64,000 bases of DNA, from positions 1 to 64,000 of the forward strand of contig NZ_CAMXCM010000006.1 of NCBI RefSeq assembly GCF_947179015.1, given 5' to 3'. How positions within the stretch are numbered: the first letter of the stretch is position 1; each line of letters begins with the position of its first letter. The notes beneath the pieces were generated by a model. It was not told where the DNA came from and did no database searches. It saw only the letters and a list, made by a program, of their open reading frames with translations. This document shows, in pieces, positions 35,852-45,152 of the stretch. A program made the position numbers and the translations under genes. This stretch comes from Commensalibacter communis. GTDB taxonomy: Bacteria; Pseudomonadota; Alphaproteobacteria; Acetobacterales; Acetobacteraceae.

Positions 35852-38008
35852 GTGAGTTCAATTTTTGTGACTTTAGCGTGGATAAAAAACTTCAAGCTGT
35901 TTCCGTTGAATAAATTTAAATCATATTCATGGTTATATGCGCCCCCTAAGGAAGCAATTTATTTTACATTAAGAACGCTTCTTGCCTCTTATTTGGCTTT
36001 GGCGATTGCCTTATGGATGCAATTAGATAGTCCAAAATGGGCGATGATGACGGTTTGGATTGTTGCCCAAACTTCACCAGGGGAAACAATTTCCAAATCA
36101 AGGTGGCGGGTTGTTGGCACTTTGGTTGGGGTCAGTATGGCCATCTTGATGGCGGCTTCTTTTCCCCAACAGCCTGTTTTATTTGGGATTACGATTGCGA
36201 TTTGGATGGGGTGTTGCTGCTGGATCGCAAGTTTAATGCGTAATTCTAGCTCTTATGGGGTTGTGTTAGCTGGATATACGTGTGCCCTAATTGGATTAAG
36301 TACAGCCAGTGATCCTGATGGTGTTTTTATGATGGCAATGTCAAGAGGGAGCTATATCCTTCTTGGGGTATTGTGCCAGACCTTTATAGAGCGTATTTTT
36401 GCCCTAAACATGCGTGAAAAAAGCCAGAAAAGCTTGTATAATAGTCTCTCTTTAGCTGTTTCAGGATCGCTTACGGTGATCGGCGAGGTACTGAAAGGGG
36501 ATTATCAAGCCGCTTTTAAGGTGCAAAAGATTTTTGCCGCAGTTTCCGCCTTTCAAACCAGTGTCGAATTTCGTAAAGAAGAATTAATGAGAGATGATCG
36601 TACAATCGATCATGTGTACGCACTTTTATCATCGGTAAGTGTGGTTTTGACGCGTCTTATTAATTTAACAATCTATATGAATCATTTCCCTAAAGACGCG
36701 CAATTTCAGGGTCTTATTGACAAGATTCAAAATTATTTAGATCAGCTTATTATTTCTGTTAAACAAGATAAAAATTTCAAAGATCATTTAAAATTATTAA
36801 GCCAGTTGCGATGGGATTGTCGGCAAATTATATCGGATTATATTTATCAAGATGCCAATACGATCCAAAATAATAGTAACTCAGCAAGTTTGTTAGAACC
36901 ACGTATTTTATATCGTTCTTTAAGTGAATTATTGGGTGAAATTGAGGTTGTGATTTTGCAATATCACAATGCGATCAATCCCAATCTAAAAGATAAATTT
37001 AGATTTTCTTTGCCTCCATTATATAATTTTAAATTAGCATGGGGGAATCTATTACGTGTTTTTATTGCAGTAATCGTAGCTTGTTTTTTATGGGAGATTA
37101 CAGCTTGGAACGAGCTGCCCAGTGCTATTGGGTTATTATGTGTTGCGTGTGGACGGTTATGTTTATTTGAAAATGCCTATAAAATGTGTATTGGATTTTT
37201 CAAAGGCGTTGTGGTTTGTGTATTGGTTGCGTGGGTAATTGATATCACATTAATGCCATTGGCTAACTCAATAGAGATGGTTTATTTAATGCTATTTATT
37301 CCTTTATTTTTTGGTGGGTTGGCTATTTATCATTTGCCAACGCGGGGAACTGGGATGAGTTTTGCAATTTTCCTTCCGTTTATGGTTATCGTGAGTAATC
37401 AAAGCAGGATGGATGAGGTAACTTTTTTAAATACCAGCTTAGCCGTGATTTGTGGGGTAGGTTTATCGGCAATGGCTTTTCGGTTTATTGCCCCTTATTC
37501 GCCGCAAAAAGTCAGGCTCGAAATCCGTTCTCGTATGTTACATAGTATTCGTGATTTAACGACGGTTCAGCATAACCCTAACCACCGTCGCTGGTTGGCA
37601 TCAACAATGGATTGGTTTGTGTCTTTGATGCGTCAATTCGATCCTGTGAATGAAAAGGAATTAATCCAAGAATATAATCATGGGGCATTGGCGGTGATGT
37701 CAATTGGGTTAAATATTATGGAATTACGCAGTATGATTGAACATGATGTGTTGCCTGAAGATATCAAAAATGAATTAAGAGTGGTGATACGTCGTATTCA
37801 GCATTTCCAAGGAGGGCGCTTAGGACGGACGGTATTAATCATTAAAAGTGCTGTACGTCGATTAAGAGCCAGAGAAGGAAAAGAAAAAAATCTTGCGAAA
37901 CGGTTGGAAATAACGGCAGCGATTGCGTATTTAATTTTAATTTTCTTTGCATTAGACAAAAATGCCGCTTTTCTTAACCCTTCGTATCGTTTATATAATC
38001 TGGACTAA
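35852..38008 (+). CDS. FUSC-family membrane protein 1 (AaeB-like)
   Basis: 718 residues from a GTG with no clear ribosome site. Two halves each have a cluster of membrane helices (about 40-170 and 395-520) separated by a cytoplasmic domain of about 200 residues, the FUSC/AaeB layout. Signature near the start: LRTLLASYLALAIALWMQLDSPKWAMMTVWIVAQ. The cytoplasmic part has SQLRWDCRQIISDYIY. AaeB-type members export aromatic acids; the substrate here is unknown. It is the most divergent of four paralogues at 35852-47336: TIDHVYA replaces the HTGDHARA block. No AaeA-type adaptor is nearby. Confidence 0.82.
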   Translation: MSSIFVTLAWIKNFKLFPLNKFKSYSWLYAPPKEAIYFTLRTLLASYLALAIALWMQLDSPKWAMMTVWIVAQTSPGETISKSRWRVVGTLVGVSMAILMAASFPQQPVLFGITIAIWMGCCCWIASLMRNSSSYGVVLAGYTCALIGLSTASDPDGVFMMAMSRGSYILLGVLCQTFIERIFALNMREKSQKSLYNSLSLAVSGSLTVIGEVLKGDYQAAFKVQKIFAAVSAFQTSVEFRKEELMRDDRTIDHVYALLSSVSVVLTRLINLTIYMNHFPKDAQFQGLIDKIQNYLDQLIISVKQDKNFKDHLKLLSQLRWDCRQIISDYIYQDANTIQNNSNSASLLEPRILYRSLSELLGEIEVVILQYHNAINPNLKDKFRFSLPPLYNFKLAWGNLLRVFIAVIVACFLWEITAWNELPSAIGLLCVACGRLCLFENAYKMCIGFFKGVVVCVLVAWVIDITLMPLANSIEMVYLMLFIPLFFGGLAIYHLPTRGTGMSFAIFLPFMVIVSNQSRMDEVTFLNTSLAVICGVGLSAMAFRFIAPYSPQKVRLEIRSRMLHSIRDLTTVQHNPNHRRWLASTMDWFVSLMRQFDPVNEKELIQEYNHGALAVMSIGLNIMELRSMIEHDVLPEDIKNELRVVIRRIQHFQGGRLGRTVLIIKSAVRRLRAREGKEKNLAKRLEITAAIAYLILIFFALDKNAAFLNPSYRLYNLD

Positions 38009-38144
38009 ATCAAGCTATTAGTATTCAAAAAAATTGATAACAAAGATCATTATATTATTTTAAAATACTCGTAATCTTGTATATACAATTTTTTAATGAT
38101 GATTTTAAATAATCATTATTAAATACGATTAGGCATTTTCGTCC

Positions 38145-40271
38145 ATGGTTTTAAGTAAGTCGTTTTTTGAACCGTTCCGGTGGCTATATGCCCCTCAAAA
38201 AACGGCGATTATTTTTGCTTTTCGTACGCTGCTTGCGACTTATATTGCTCTTGTGATTGCATTGTGGATGGAAATGGACAGTCCACGCTGGGCGATTATG
38301 GCGGTCTGGATTGTGGCGCAGAACTCCTCTCGCGGAGAGGTCTTGTCCAAAGCCTATTGGATTATTGTTGGCAATATCACGGGTATTATTGTTGCGCTAT
38401 GTATTATGGGCAGCTTCCCTCAACAACCTTTGCTATTTGAATTATCGGTTGCATTATGGGTGGCGTTTTGTTGTTGGGTTGCCAGCTGCACACGTAATTT
38501 TCGGGCGTTAGGCATGGTGATGGCAGGCTATAGTTGCGCCATTGTGTTATTTTCATCGGTCAGCGATCCCAATGATACCTTTATGATTGCGATGTCCCGG
38601 GGAAGCTATTTTATCTTGGGGATATTAGCAGAGAATTTTACAGCCCGTTTATTTGATTTGAATTTACACCATCAAGCGCATAAAAAACTAAATGAAGATT
38701 TACAAAACGCCGTTGAAGAAGCCATTCAATCTGTTTCGAAAATGTTGGACGGTGACGCTTGGGCAGTGGCACAATCGGATCAGTTATTATCGGCAATGAT
38801 TGGTCTGAATAATAATATTGAATTCAGAGAGCAAGAGATGAAAGGCACGGGGCATACAGGTGATCATGCTCGCGCTGTTTTGGCGTCCGTTTCTGGGCTA
38901 TTGGTGAAAGCAACGGGTTTTTCCATTCATCTTAAGCAAATTCAAACAGATGTTCTGAATTTTCATTATATTGTGCCATTAACGCAAAATTATTTATTAA
39001 AATTACGAGAGCAATTAAAAACAGGAGGGTCATTATCAGAAACGTTAAGGGCCTTAAATGCGTTGCGCTGGGAATGTCGTCAGCGCATTGCAGATAGTTT
39101 TTATAAAAATTTGGAGCAATATCAAACAACTAGTGATGATTATGCACGCAGAAGTTTAAATGATCGTATTTTATATCAAAGTTTACGAGAGATTTTGGCG
39201 GAATTAGAAGTGACTTTGCGTGAATTAAGTAAAAGTCGAGATTTTAATTTGCATGATAAATTCAGATTTGAGGTCAAATCAAATCTTGATTTTAAAAGAG
39301 CATGGAGAAACGCAATCCGTGCTTTTTTTGCGATTGCGTTAGGATGTTTTGCATGGGAAGTAACGGGCTGGGATAGAGGCTATTTATTCTTAGCATTTTT
39401 ATGCATGGGATGTGCACGTTTCTGTTTATTTGAAAATGCAACTTTGGCATGTTTGGGATGGTTCAAGGGGGCTTGTATTGCGATTATTGTCGGTGGTTTT
39501 TATAATTTTATTATTATGCCTGCCGTCAGTAACCTTAACTTTCTATTTATATTGATGGTAATTCCTTTGGGGATTGGGGCGTTGGCGATGTGTGTTCCAC
39601 GCCTTGCACCCGTTGCGTCGACATATACATTTTTCTTTTGTTATATGCTGGGGTTTGCAAATGAAGGGCGTGTGGATGAAATCTCTTTTTTAAATAATGC
39701 ATTAGCTGTATTAATGAGCGGTGTGTTTGCGTTGGCATCTTATCGGTTATTTTTTCCTTATCGTGCCAGAAAGCTCAGGCGGCAAATGAGGATGAAGTTA
39801 TTGCGTGGATTGCATCAATTGGCACAGGCTTCATCTTTGCCATTGGCCAGAGAATGGGTTGGATTTGTCTCTGAGTCTTTTGTAGTGTTAATGCGTCAAT
39901 TAAACGAAGATCGCAACACGACATTGGTAAAAACCTATCGGCATGGCAGTATGGCGGTGATGTTAATTGGCATTAATATTATTCGCCTGCGCCACATGGT
40001 AAAACACGATATTATGACAGAAGATATCAAGGATATCTTAAGGGTCGTGTTACGTCGGATTGCTGCTTTTGATGGTCGTCGTGCTGAATATGCCCAACAT
40101 GCTCGAACTGTCATGATTGCGCATCGTGCGATTACACGTTTCAGACAACGTGAAGCAACCGAGAAAAATTTGGCTGTGCGTGTTGAAGTCAGTGCTGCGA
40201 TTTCATCGTTGATTTTAATTGCGTATGCTTTGGATAAAAACGCTTCTTTTTTAAGAATTAAGAAACATTAA
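38145..40271 (+). CDS. FUSC-family membrane protein 2
   Basis: 708 residues, ATG 38145. Same two-block FUSC architecture, with MEMDSPRWAIMAVWIVAQNS, KGTGHTGDHARAVLASVSGL and ALRWECRQRIADSFYKN. The C-terminal cytoplasmic part (VLRVVLRRIAAFDGRR, then RQREATEKNLAVRVEVSAAI) is also shared. It is closest by eye to paralogue 3 at 42900, much more than to 1 or 4, which suggests the pair arose by later duplication. Preceded by 136 bases of AT-rich spacer and followed 26 bases later by a Sel1 gene. Confidence 0.85.
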   Translation: MVLSKSFFEPFRWLYAPQKTAIIFAFRTLLATYIALVIALWMEMDSPRWAIMAVWIVAQNSSRGEVLSKAYWIIVGNITGIIVALCIMGSFPQQPLLFELSVALWVAFCCWVASCTRNFRALGMVMAGYSCAIVLFSSVSDPNDTFMIAMSRGSYFILGILAENFTARLFDLNLHHQAHKKLNEDLQNAVEEAIQSVSKMLDGDAWAVAQSDQLLSAMIGLNNNIEFREQEMKGTGHTGDHARAVLASVSGLLVKATGFSIHLKQIQTDVLNFHYIVPLTQNYLLKLREQLKTGGSLSETLRALNALRWECRQRIADSFYKNLEQYQTTSDDYARRSLNDRILYQSLREILAELEVTLRELSKSRDFNLHDKFRFEVKSNLDFKRAWRNAIRAFFAIALGCFAWEVTGWDRGYLFLAFLCMGCARFCLFENATLACLGWFKGACIAIIVGGFYNFIIMPAVSNLNFLFILMVIPLGIGALAMCVPRLAPVASTYTFFFCYMLGFANEGRVDEISFLNNALAVLMSGVFALASYRLFFPYRARKLRRQMRMKLLRGLHQLAQASSLPLAREWVGFVSESFVVLMRQLNEDRNTTLVKTYRHGSMAVMLIGINIIRLRHMVKHDIMTEDIKDILRVVLRRIAAFDGRRAEYAQHARTVMIAHRAITRFRQREATEKNLAVRVEVSAAISSLILIAYALDKNASFLRIKKH

Positions 40272-40297
40272 TGATAGTTTAAAGGATTAACTGTTTA

Positions 40298-41257
40298 ATG
40301 ACACAAGACCAACAACAATTCAAACATTATCAAGGAAAGGCTGAACAGGGAGATGCAGACGCGTTATTTGCGTTGGGATGTATGTATGACAATGGTGATG
40401 GAACAGAACAAGATTATGCACTGGCTAGAACTTATTATGAACAAGCTGTGCAAAAAGGGCATATCAAAGCATTAACTCATTTAGGCACACTTTATTTGCA
40501 AGGTGCAGGGATAGAACAAGATTTTGATCAAGCCAAAGATTATTATCAACGTGCAGCGCAACAAGGTGCTTCAGAGGCTCAATATAATTTAGGATTGATG
40601 TATTTCAAAGGCGAGGGGGTTGAACAAAATTACGAAAAGGCTGCTGATTATTTTCATCAAGCCGCAGTGCAAGGGGATATAGATTCTCAATTCTATTTGG
40701 GGCTAATGTATGAAAATGGTGCTGGTATAGAACAAAATATTCAAAAAGCGATCGAATATTATAAAAATGCTGCCGATCAAGGAGATACTGAAGCTCAGTA
40801 TAATTTGGCTATGATATATTTTACGGGCAATGATGAGATTTCACAGGATGTTCCAAAGGCAATAGACTTTTTTACCGTAGCAGCAGATAGTGGCAATGCG
40901 AATGCTCAATTTTACTTGGGATTAAAATATCATTTAGGCGATGGTGTAGATGAAGATTTTACTAAAGCCGTTGCTTATTATGAGCAAGCAGCTTCTCAAG
41001 GGCATGTGAATGCATTGTTCAGTTTGGGTGGAATGTATTATTTTGCAGAGGGAGTGGCGCAAGATTATCCAAAAGCAATTGCTTATTATGAACAGGCTGC
41101 CGACCAAGGCAATGCCTATGCCCAGTTTAATCTTGGTGAAATATATGAATATGGAAATGGTGTAGAACAAGATATTGCCAAGGCCAAGAAATATTATGAA
41201 CAATCCTGTGCGAATGGTTACGAGCAAGCATGTGATAAATTGCATCAAGTGTTATGA
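40298..41257 (+). CDS. Sel1-repeat protein, cytoplasmic
   Basis: 319 residues with AAAGGA upstream. It consists almost entirely of eight or more 36-residue Sel1 repeats (A-x-x-x-L-G-x-M-Y-x-x-G-x-G-V-x-Q-D-Y-x-K-A), beginning QGDADALFALGCMYDNG and ending GYEQACDKL. Unlike the other Sel1 proteins in this window it has no signal peptide. Sel1 arrays are scaffolds for protein contacts; no enzyme activity is expected. It lies directly after FUSC 2, probably on the same transcript. Confidence 0.9.
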   Translation: MTQDQQQFKHYQGKAEQGDADALFALGCMYDNGDGTEQDYALARTYYEQAVQKGHIKALTHLGTLYLQGAGIEQDFDQAKDYYQRAAQQGASEAQYNLGLMYFKGEGVEQNYEKAADYFHQAAVQGDIDSQFYLGLMYENGAGIEQNIQKAIEYYKNAADQGDTEAQYNLAMIYFTGNDEISQDVPKAIDFFTVAADSGNANAQFYLGLKYHLGDGVDEDFTKAVAYYEQAASQGHVNALFSLGGMYYFAEGVAQDYPKAIAYYEQAADQGNAYAQFNLGEIYEYGNGVEQDIAKAKKYYEQSCANGYEQACDKLHQVL

Positions 41258-41351
41258 TTGGATGATTTGATTGTATAGGATATTGGTTTCGATTCAAATT
41301 TCTATCATGACAAATACTTTAAAGTTATAGAGTCAAGCTTGTTGAAGAATA

Positions 41352-42260
41352 ATGGGTATCTGGAAAAATAAATATTTCATTGTTATAACTGCGATATTGT
41401 CAATGATTTATTCTTTGAACAGTTTTGCTGATTCAACCATGATATCCTCTTTAATGAATGCACAAACCCAAAATCAGATCGATAAAGCGGATATGGTAAC
41501 CCACTTTACCGACGGGATTTATTATCCTGATGAAAAAAATGATGGCTTAAACTGTATGCAAGCAGGAAAAAATTACACAACGAACGCTGATGCCAAGGGT
41601 TTGTATCATTTGGCACAATTATCTTTTATAGGCTGCCAAGTGAAAGCGGATACAAAGCTTGCGCTGGTTTTTTATGAGCAATCTGCCAAACAAGGCAGTA
41701 AAGAAGCTGCCGCGATGTTGAAATTAATCGACCAACAAGGGGCGAGCATTGCTCAATCTTTGTTAATGACGGTTCAGCATATTCAAAATCAAGCCCATCA
41801 AGGGAATGCCAAAGCCCAATATCAACTGGCGATGTTGTCTCTTTATAATCATTATTTGCAAACCAGTATAGATTGGTTGGAAAAATCTTCACGACAAGGA
41901 TATCTACCCGCACAATATCAATTAGGAAATTTTTATTTTATAGGGATTACTGGTCGTGCTGATCCTGTTAAAGGTGTAGAGGTATGGGAAAAAATTGCTG
42001 CCACCAACCCAGTTAATCAAGATCATGCTGTAAAACAAGCAATCATTGATGCGAATGTCATGTTAGGTCAAATCTATTTTGCTGGTCGAGATGGCATTGC
42101 GAAAGATCTCAAACGTTCTTTTCATTATTATGAACAAGCAGCCGAACTTGGGAATAAAGAGGCCATGCATTATATTGCGATGATGTATCAGCAAGGAAAA
42201 GGTGTAGAAAAAAATCTTGAACAATCTCAACTATGGTTTGAGAAGTCGAAACAATATTAA
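41352..42260 (+). CDS. Exported Sel1-repeat protein
   Basis: 302 residues with a signal peptide (IVITAILSMIYSLNSFA, cleavage before DST). The first part is unusual and lacks repeats (about 30-65); five or six Sel1 units follow, interrupted by a longer insert around residues 195-235. The last units read AKDLKRSFHYYEQAAELG and KNLEQSQLWFEKS. Directly followed, one base after the stop, by a small exported protein. Confidence 0.88.
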   Translation: MGIWKNKYFIVITAILSMIYSLNSFADSTMISSLMNAQTQNQIDKADMVTHFTDGIYYPDEKNDGLNCMQAGKNYTTNADAKGLYHLAQLSFIGCQVKADTKLALVFYEQSAKQGSKEAAAMLKLIDQQGASIAQSLLMTVQHIQNQAHQGNAKAQYQLAMLSLYNHYLQTSIDWLEKSSRQGYLPAQYQLGNFYFIGITGRADPVKGVEVWEKIAATNPVNQDHAVKQAIIDANVMLGQIYFAGRDGIAKDLKRSFHYYEQAAELGNKEAMHYIAMMYQQGKGVEKNLEQSQLWFEKSKQY

Positions 42261-42261
42261 A

Positions 42262-42762
42262 ATGAAAAAGGTATATTTTTTTGTATGGATGATTGTTGGC
42301 GCACTATTTGTCAATGATAGTGGCATTGCTAAAGAGATATCGTTAACCAGCCAATGGCATCTTTATCACAATTCTCGTTTTCATTACCAAATATGTTACC
42401 CACTCATGATGATTCCACAAGGGGAGTCCGATAATGGCGATGGCCAGCTATTTACTGCCAAGGATGGAGCCAGCATACGCGTTTATGGTTCATATCGTTT
42501 GGATCAGGATTTTAAAAAAATTGTTACTGAAATCAGTCAATGGATGGTGGGTGGCAAGGGACGAATAACATATCGTTCATATCATCCTCAGTGGGCGGTG
42601 GTCAGTGGTTATGATAAAGAGGGAAAGATATTTTATACGAAATTGTTGAAAGGCACAGAGGATCGAATAATGGTTGTGGTTTTGACATATTCAGCAAAAT
42701 TGAAATTCATTTATAATCCTTTATCTGCAACAATAGCATCTTGTCTGAAAAATACAGAATAA
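42262..42762 (+). CDS. Small exported protein of unknown function
   Basis: 166 residues from ATG 42262, starting one base after the Sel1 stop; the frame opens earlier at 42217 inside the Sel1 gene. Signal peptide (VYFFVWMIVGALFVNDSGIA), then a compact domain with W-H-L-Y-H-N-S-R-F-H-Y-Q-I-C-Y-P, a pattern seen in small periplasmic proteins that begin with a strand carrying F-x-Y-x-I-x-Y-P. The close spacing implies co-translation with the Sel1 protein. Function unknown. Confidence 0.65.
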   Translation: MKKVYFFVWMIVGALFVNDSGIAKEISLTSQWHLYHNSRFHYQICYPLMMIPQGESDNGDGQLFTAKDGASIRVYGSYRLDQDFKKIVTEISQWMVGGKGRITYRSYHPQWAVVSGYDKEGKIFYTKLLKGTEDRIMVVVLTYSAKLKFIYNPLSATIASCLKNTE

Positions 42763-42899
42763 ACGAATAAATAACGTAGAATGTTTTATTTACCACAAAA
42801 TTCGATTTTTTACCTAATTTGATGGAATGGACTTTGAATTTGGCAACATTTTAGTAAGATGCATTTTTAATTCCGTTTATATGAGTAAGGCTGATTTAA

Positions 42900-45059
42900 G
42901 TGCGTTTTAGCAGAGTAATATCGTTAGATTTTTTATCATTTGAAAATTGGCGTTGGTTATTTTGTCCTTCTAAAGTAGCTATTATTTTCGTATTTAGAAC
43001 CATTCTAGCCTCTTATGCTGCGCTGGCGATTGCTTTGTGGATGGAAATGGATAGCCCACGTTGGGCGATCATGTCTGTTTGGGTCGTAGCACAAAATTCC
43101 TCTCGGGGTGAGATATTATCCAAAGCCTATTGGGTGATTTTGGGAAATATCGTTGGCATTATTGCTGTTTTATGTATTATGTCCAGTTTCCCTCAACAGT
43201 CGTTATTATTTGAATTAACGGTTGCCTTATGGGTCTCTGTTTGTTGTTGGTTTGCAAGTTGTACGAGACATTTCCTGTCTTTTGGTTGGTCAATGGCGGG
43301 GTTCAGTTGTGCGATTGTGTTATTTGCTTCGGTGAAAGACCCAGACACAACATTCATGATGGCAATGTCGAGAGGCAGCTATTTTATTCTTGGTATTTTC
43401 ATTGAGAATTTAGTGGCTCGTCTGTTTGAGGTGAATTTACATCATTATGCGCATCAAAAACTGAATAGTGATCTTAAAAAAGCGGTCGAAGGTGCATTGA
43501 CTTCGGTATTGCATATTGTTCAGGGAAAGAATTGGGCAGCGGCACAATCCGATCATATGTTAACTTCGATCATTTCTTTGAATCATAATGTGGAATTCCG
43601 TGAAATAGAGCTGAAAGGTACAGGTCACACAGGCGATCATGCTCGTGCTACATTATCTTTGGTGTCTTCTTTGTTGGTCAAAGCAATGGGATTTTCAATT
43701 TATTTAAAAGAGATGAAAAACCAATTACAACTATTTAATCAAATCCTACCGCAGGCTGAAAGCACAATACAGTTCATTATAAAAGGATTAAAAACAAACG
43801 AAGATTTAAAAATTTTATTAGCAAGTGTTAATAAATTGCGGTGGGAATGTAGGCAAAAAATCTCTGACAGCTTTTATCGCGATGTTAGAAATTCCCAAGA
43901 GCTTGATACTAGCTATACGCAAAAATCTTTGAATGATCGTATTTTATATCAAAATTTGCGTGAAATCTTGGCAGAATTAGAAAGCACTTTGCTTGAGCTA
44001 TATAAAAGTCAAGATACCAGTTTGCAGGATAATTTTAAATTCTCTGTAAAATTTCCACCCGATTATAAACGTGCCGCACGAAATGCGATCAGAGCTTTTG
44101 TCACCATTACGATTGGTTGCTTATTATGGGAAATTACAGGATGGAACAATGCCACCGTGTTCTTGGCATTTTTATGTATGGGTTGCTCGCGTTTTTGTGT
44201 GTTTGATAATATTATCGTAGCTTGTGTGGGATGGTTCAAAGGAATATGTATTGCGATCATCGTGGCATTTTTCTTTAATATGTTCATTATGCCAATGATT
44301 ACTTCTTTTGAAATTTTATGTTTGATTTTATTACCCCCTTTGGTAATTGGTGCATTGGCGATGTGCACGCCAAAATATGCGCCGATTGCGGGTGGCTATA
44401 TGTTCTTTTTTTGTTATTTACTTGGGTTTGAAAATAGTGGCAGGGTTAATGAATCTGCATTCTTAAATGATGCAATGGCATTATTTATCAGCGGTTTGGT
44501 GGCGCTCATTGCTTATCGTATTATATTTCCATATCATGGACGCAGACTTAAACATCAAATGCGCCAAAAATTGCTAGATGGGTTACATAATCTGGCAAAT
44601 AAAAGTAAGCCATATTCGCCCAGAGAATGGATTAATTTTGTATCTGGTAATTTTACGATTTTAATGCGGCAATTAGGGATTGATAAGACCGTTCCAACAG
44701 CCAATACTTACCGTCATGGCAGTATGGCAGTGATGTTGATTGGGATTTGTGTTATTCGTCTGCGAACGATGATAGAAAATGACATTATTACTCAGGATAT
44801 TCGTAATGTATTACGCGTTGTATTGCGCCGTGTAGCAAAGTTTCAGGGACACAAAGCACGATATGGGCAACATGCACGTACAGTTATCATTGCGTATCGT
44901 GCAATAAAGAAATTTCGTCAACGTGAGGCAATAGAGAAGAATTTAGCTGTTCGTATGGAACTGAGTGTAGCAATTTCTGTGTTGATATTAATGACCTATG
45001 CATTGGATAAAGATGCATCTTTTTTACGTGTCAAATCATACAGATCGTTATTTTATTAA
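42900..45059 (+). CDS. FUSC-family membrane protein 3
   Basis: 719 residues from GTG 42900, with AAGG nine bases upstream. Very similar to paralogue 2 throughout (MEMDSPRWAIMSVWVVAQNS, KGTGHTGDHARATLSLVSSL, KLRWECRQKISDSFYRD, RQREAIEKNLAVRMELSVAI). Membrane blocks at about 25-165 and 390-515. It is separated from paralogue 2 by the two Sel1 genes and the small exported gene, and followed 93 bases later by paralogue 4. Confidence 0.85.
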   Translation: MRFSRVISLDFLSFENWRWLFCPSKVAIIFVFRTILASYAALAIALWMEMDSPRWAIMSVWVVAQNSSRGEILSKAYWVILGNIVGIIAVLCIMSSFPQQSLLFELTVALWVSVCCWFASCTRHFLSFGWSMAGFSCAIVLFASVKDPDTTFMMAMSRGSYFILGIFIENLVARLFEVNLHHYAHQKLNSDLKKAVEGALTSVLHIVQGKNWAAAQSDHMLTSIISLNHNVEFREIELKGTGHTGDHARATLSLVSSLLVKAMGFSIYLKEMKNQLQLFNQILPQAESTIQFIIKGLKTNEDLKILLASVNKLRWECRQKISDSFYRDVRNSQELDTSYTQKSLNDRILYQNLREILAELESTLLELYKSQDTSLQDNFKFSVKFPPDYKRAARNAIRAFVTITIGCLLWEITGWNNATVFLAFLCMGCSRFCVFDNIIVACVGWFKGICIAIIVAFFFNMFIMPMITSFEILCLILLPPLVIGALAMCTPKYAPIAGGYMFFFCYLLGFENSGRVNESAFLNDAMALFISGLVALIAYRIIFPYHGRRLKHQMRQKLLDGLHNLANKSKPYSPREWINFVSGNFTILMRQLGIDKTVPTANTYRHGSMAVMLIGICVIRLRTMIENDIITQDIRNVLRVVLRRVAKFQGHKARYGQHARTVIIAYRAIKKFRQREAIEKNLAVRMELSVAISVLILMTYALDKDASFLRVKSYRSLFY

Positions 45060-45152
45060 AATTCATTAATCTTATTTGAAATAATTGTTTGTAGAACAAA
45101 TAAAAAAGGAATAACTTAGGCAAGTTTTTATTTTCATTTTAAAAGGTTTATT

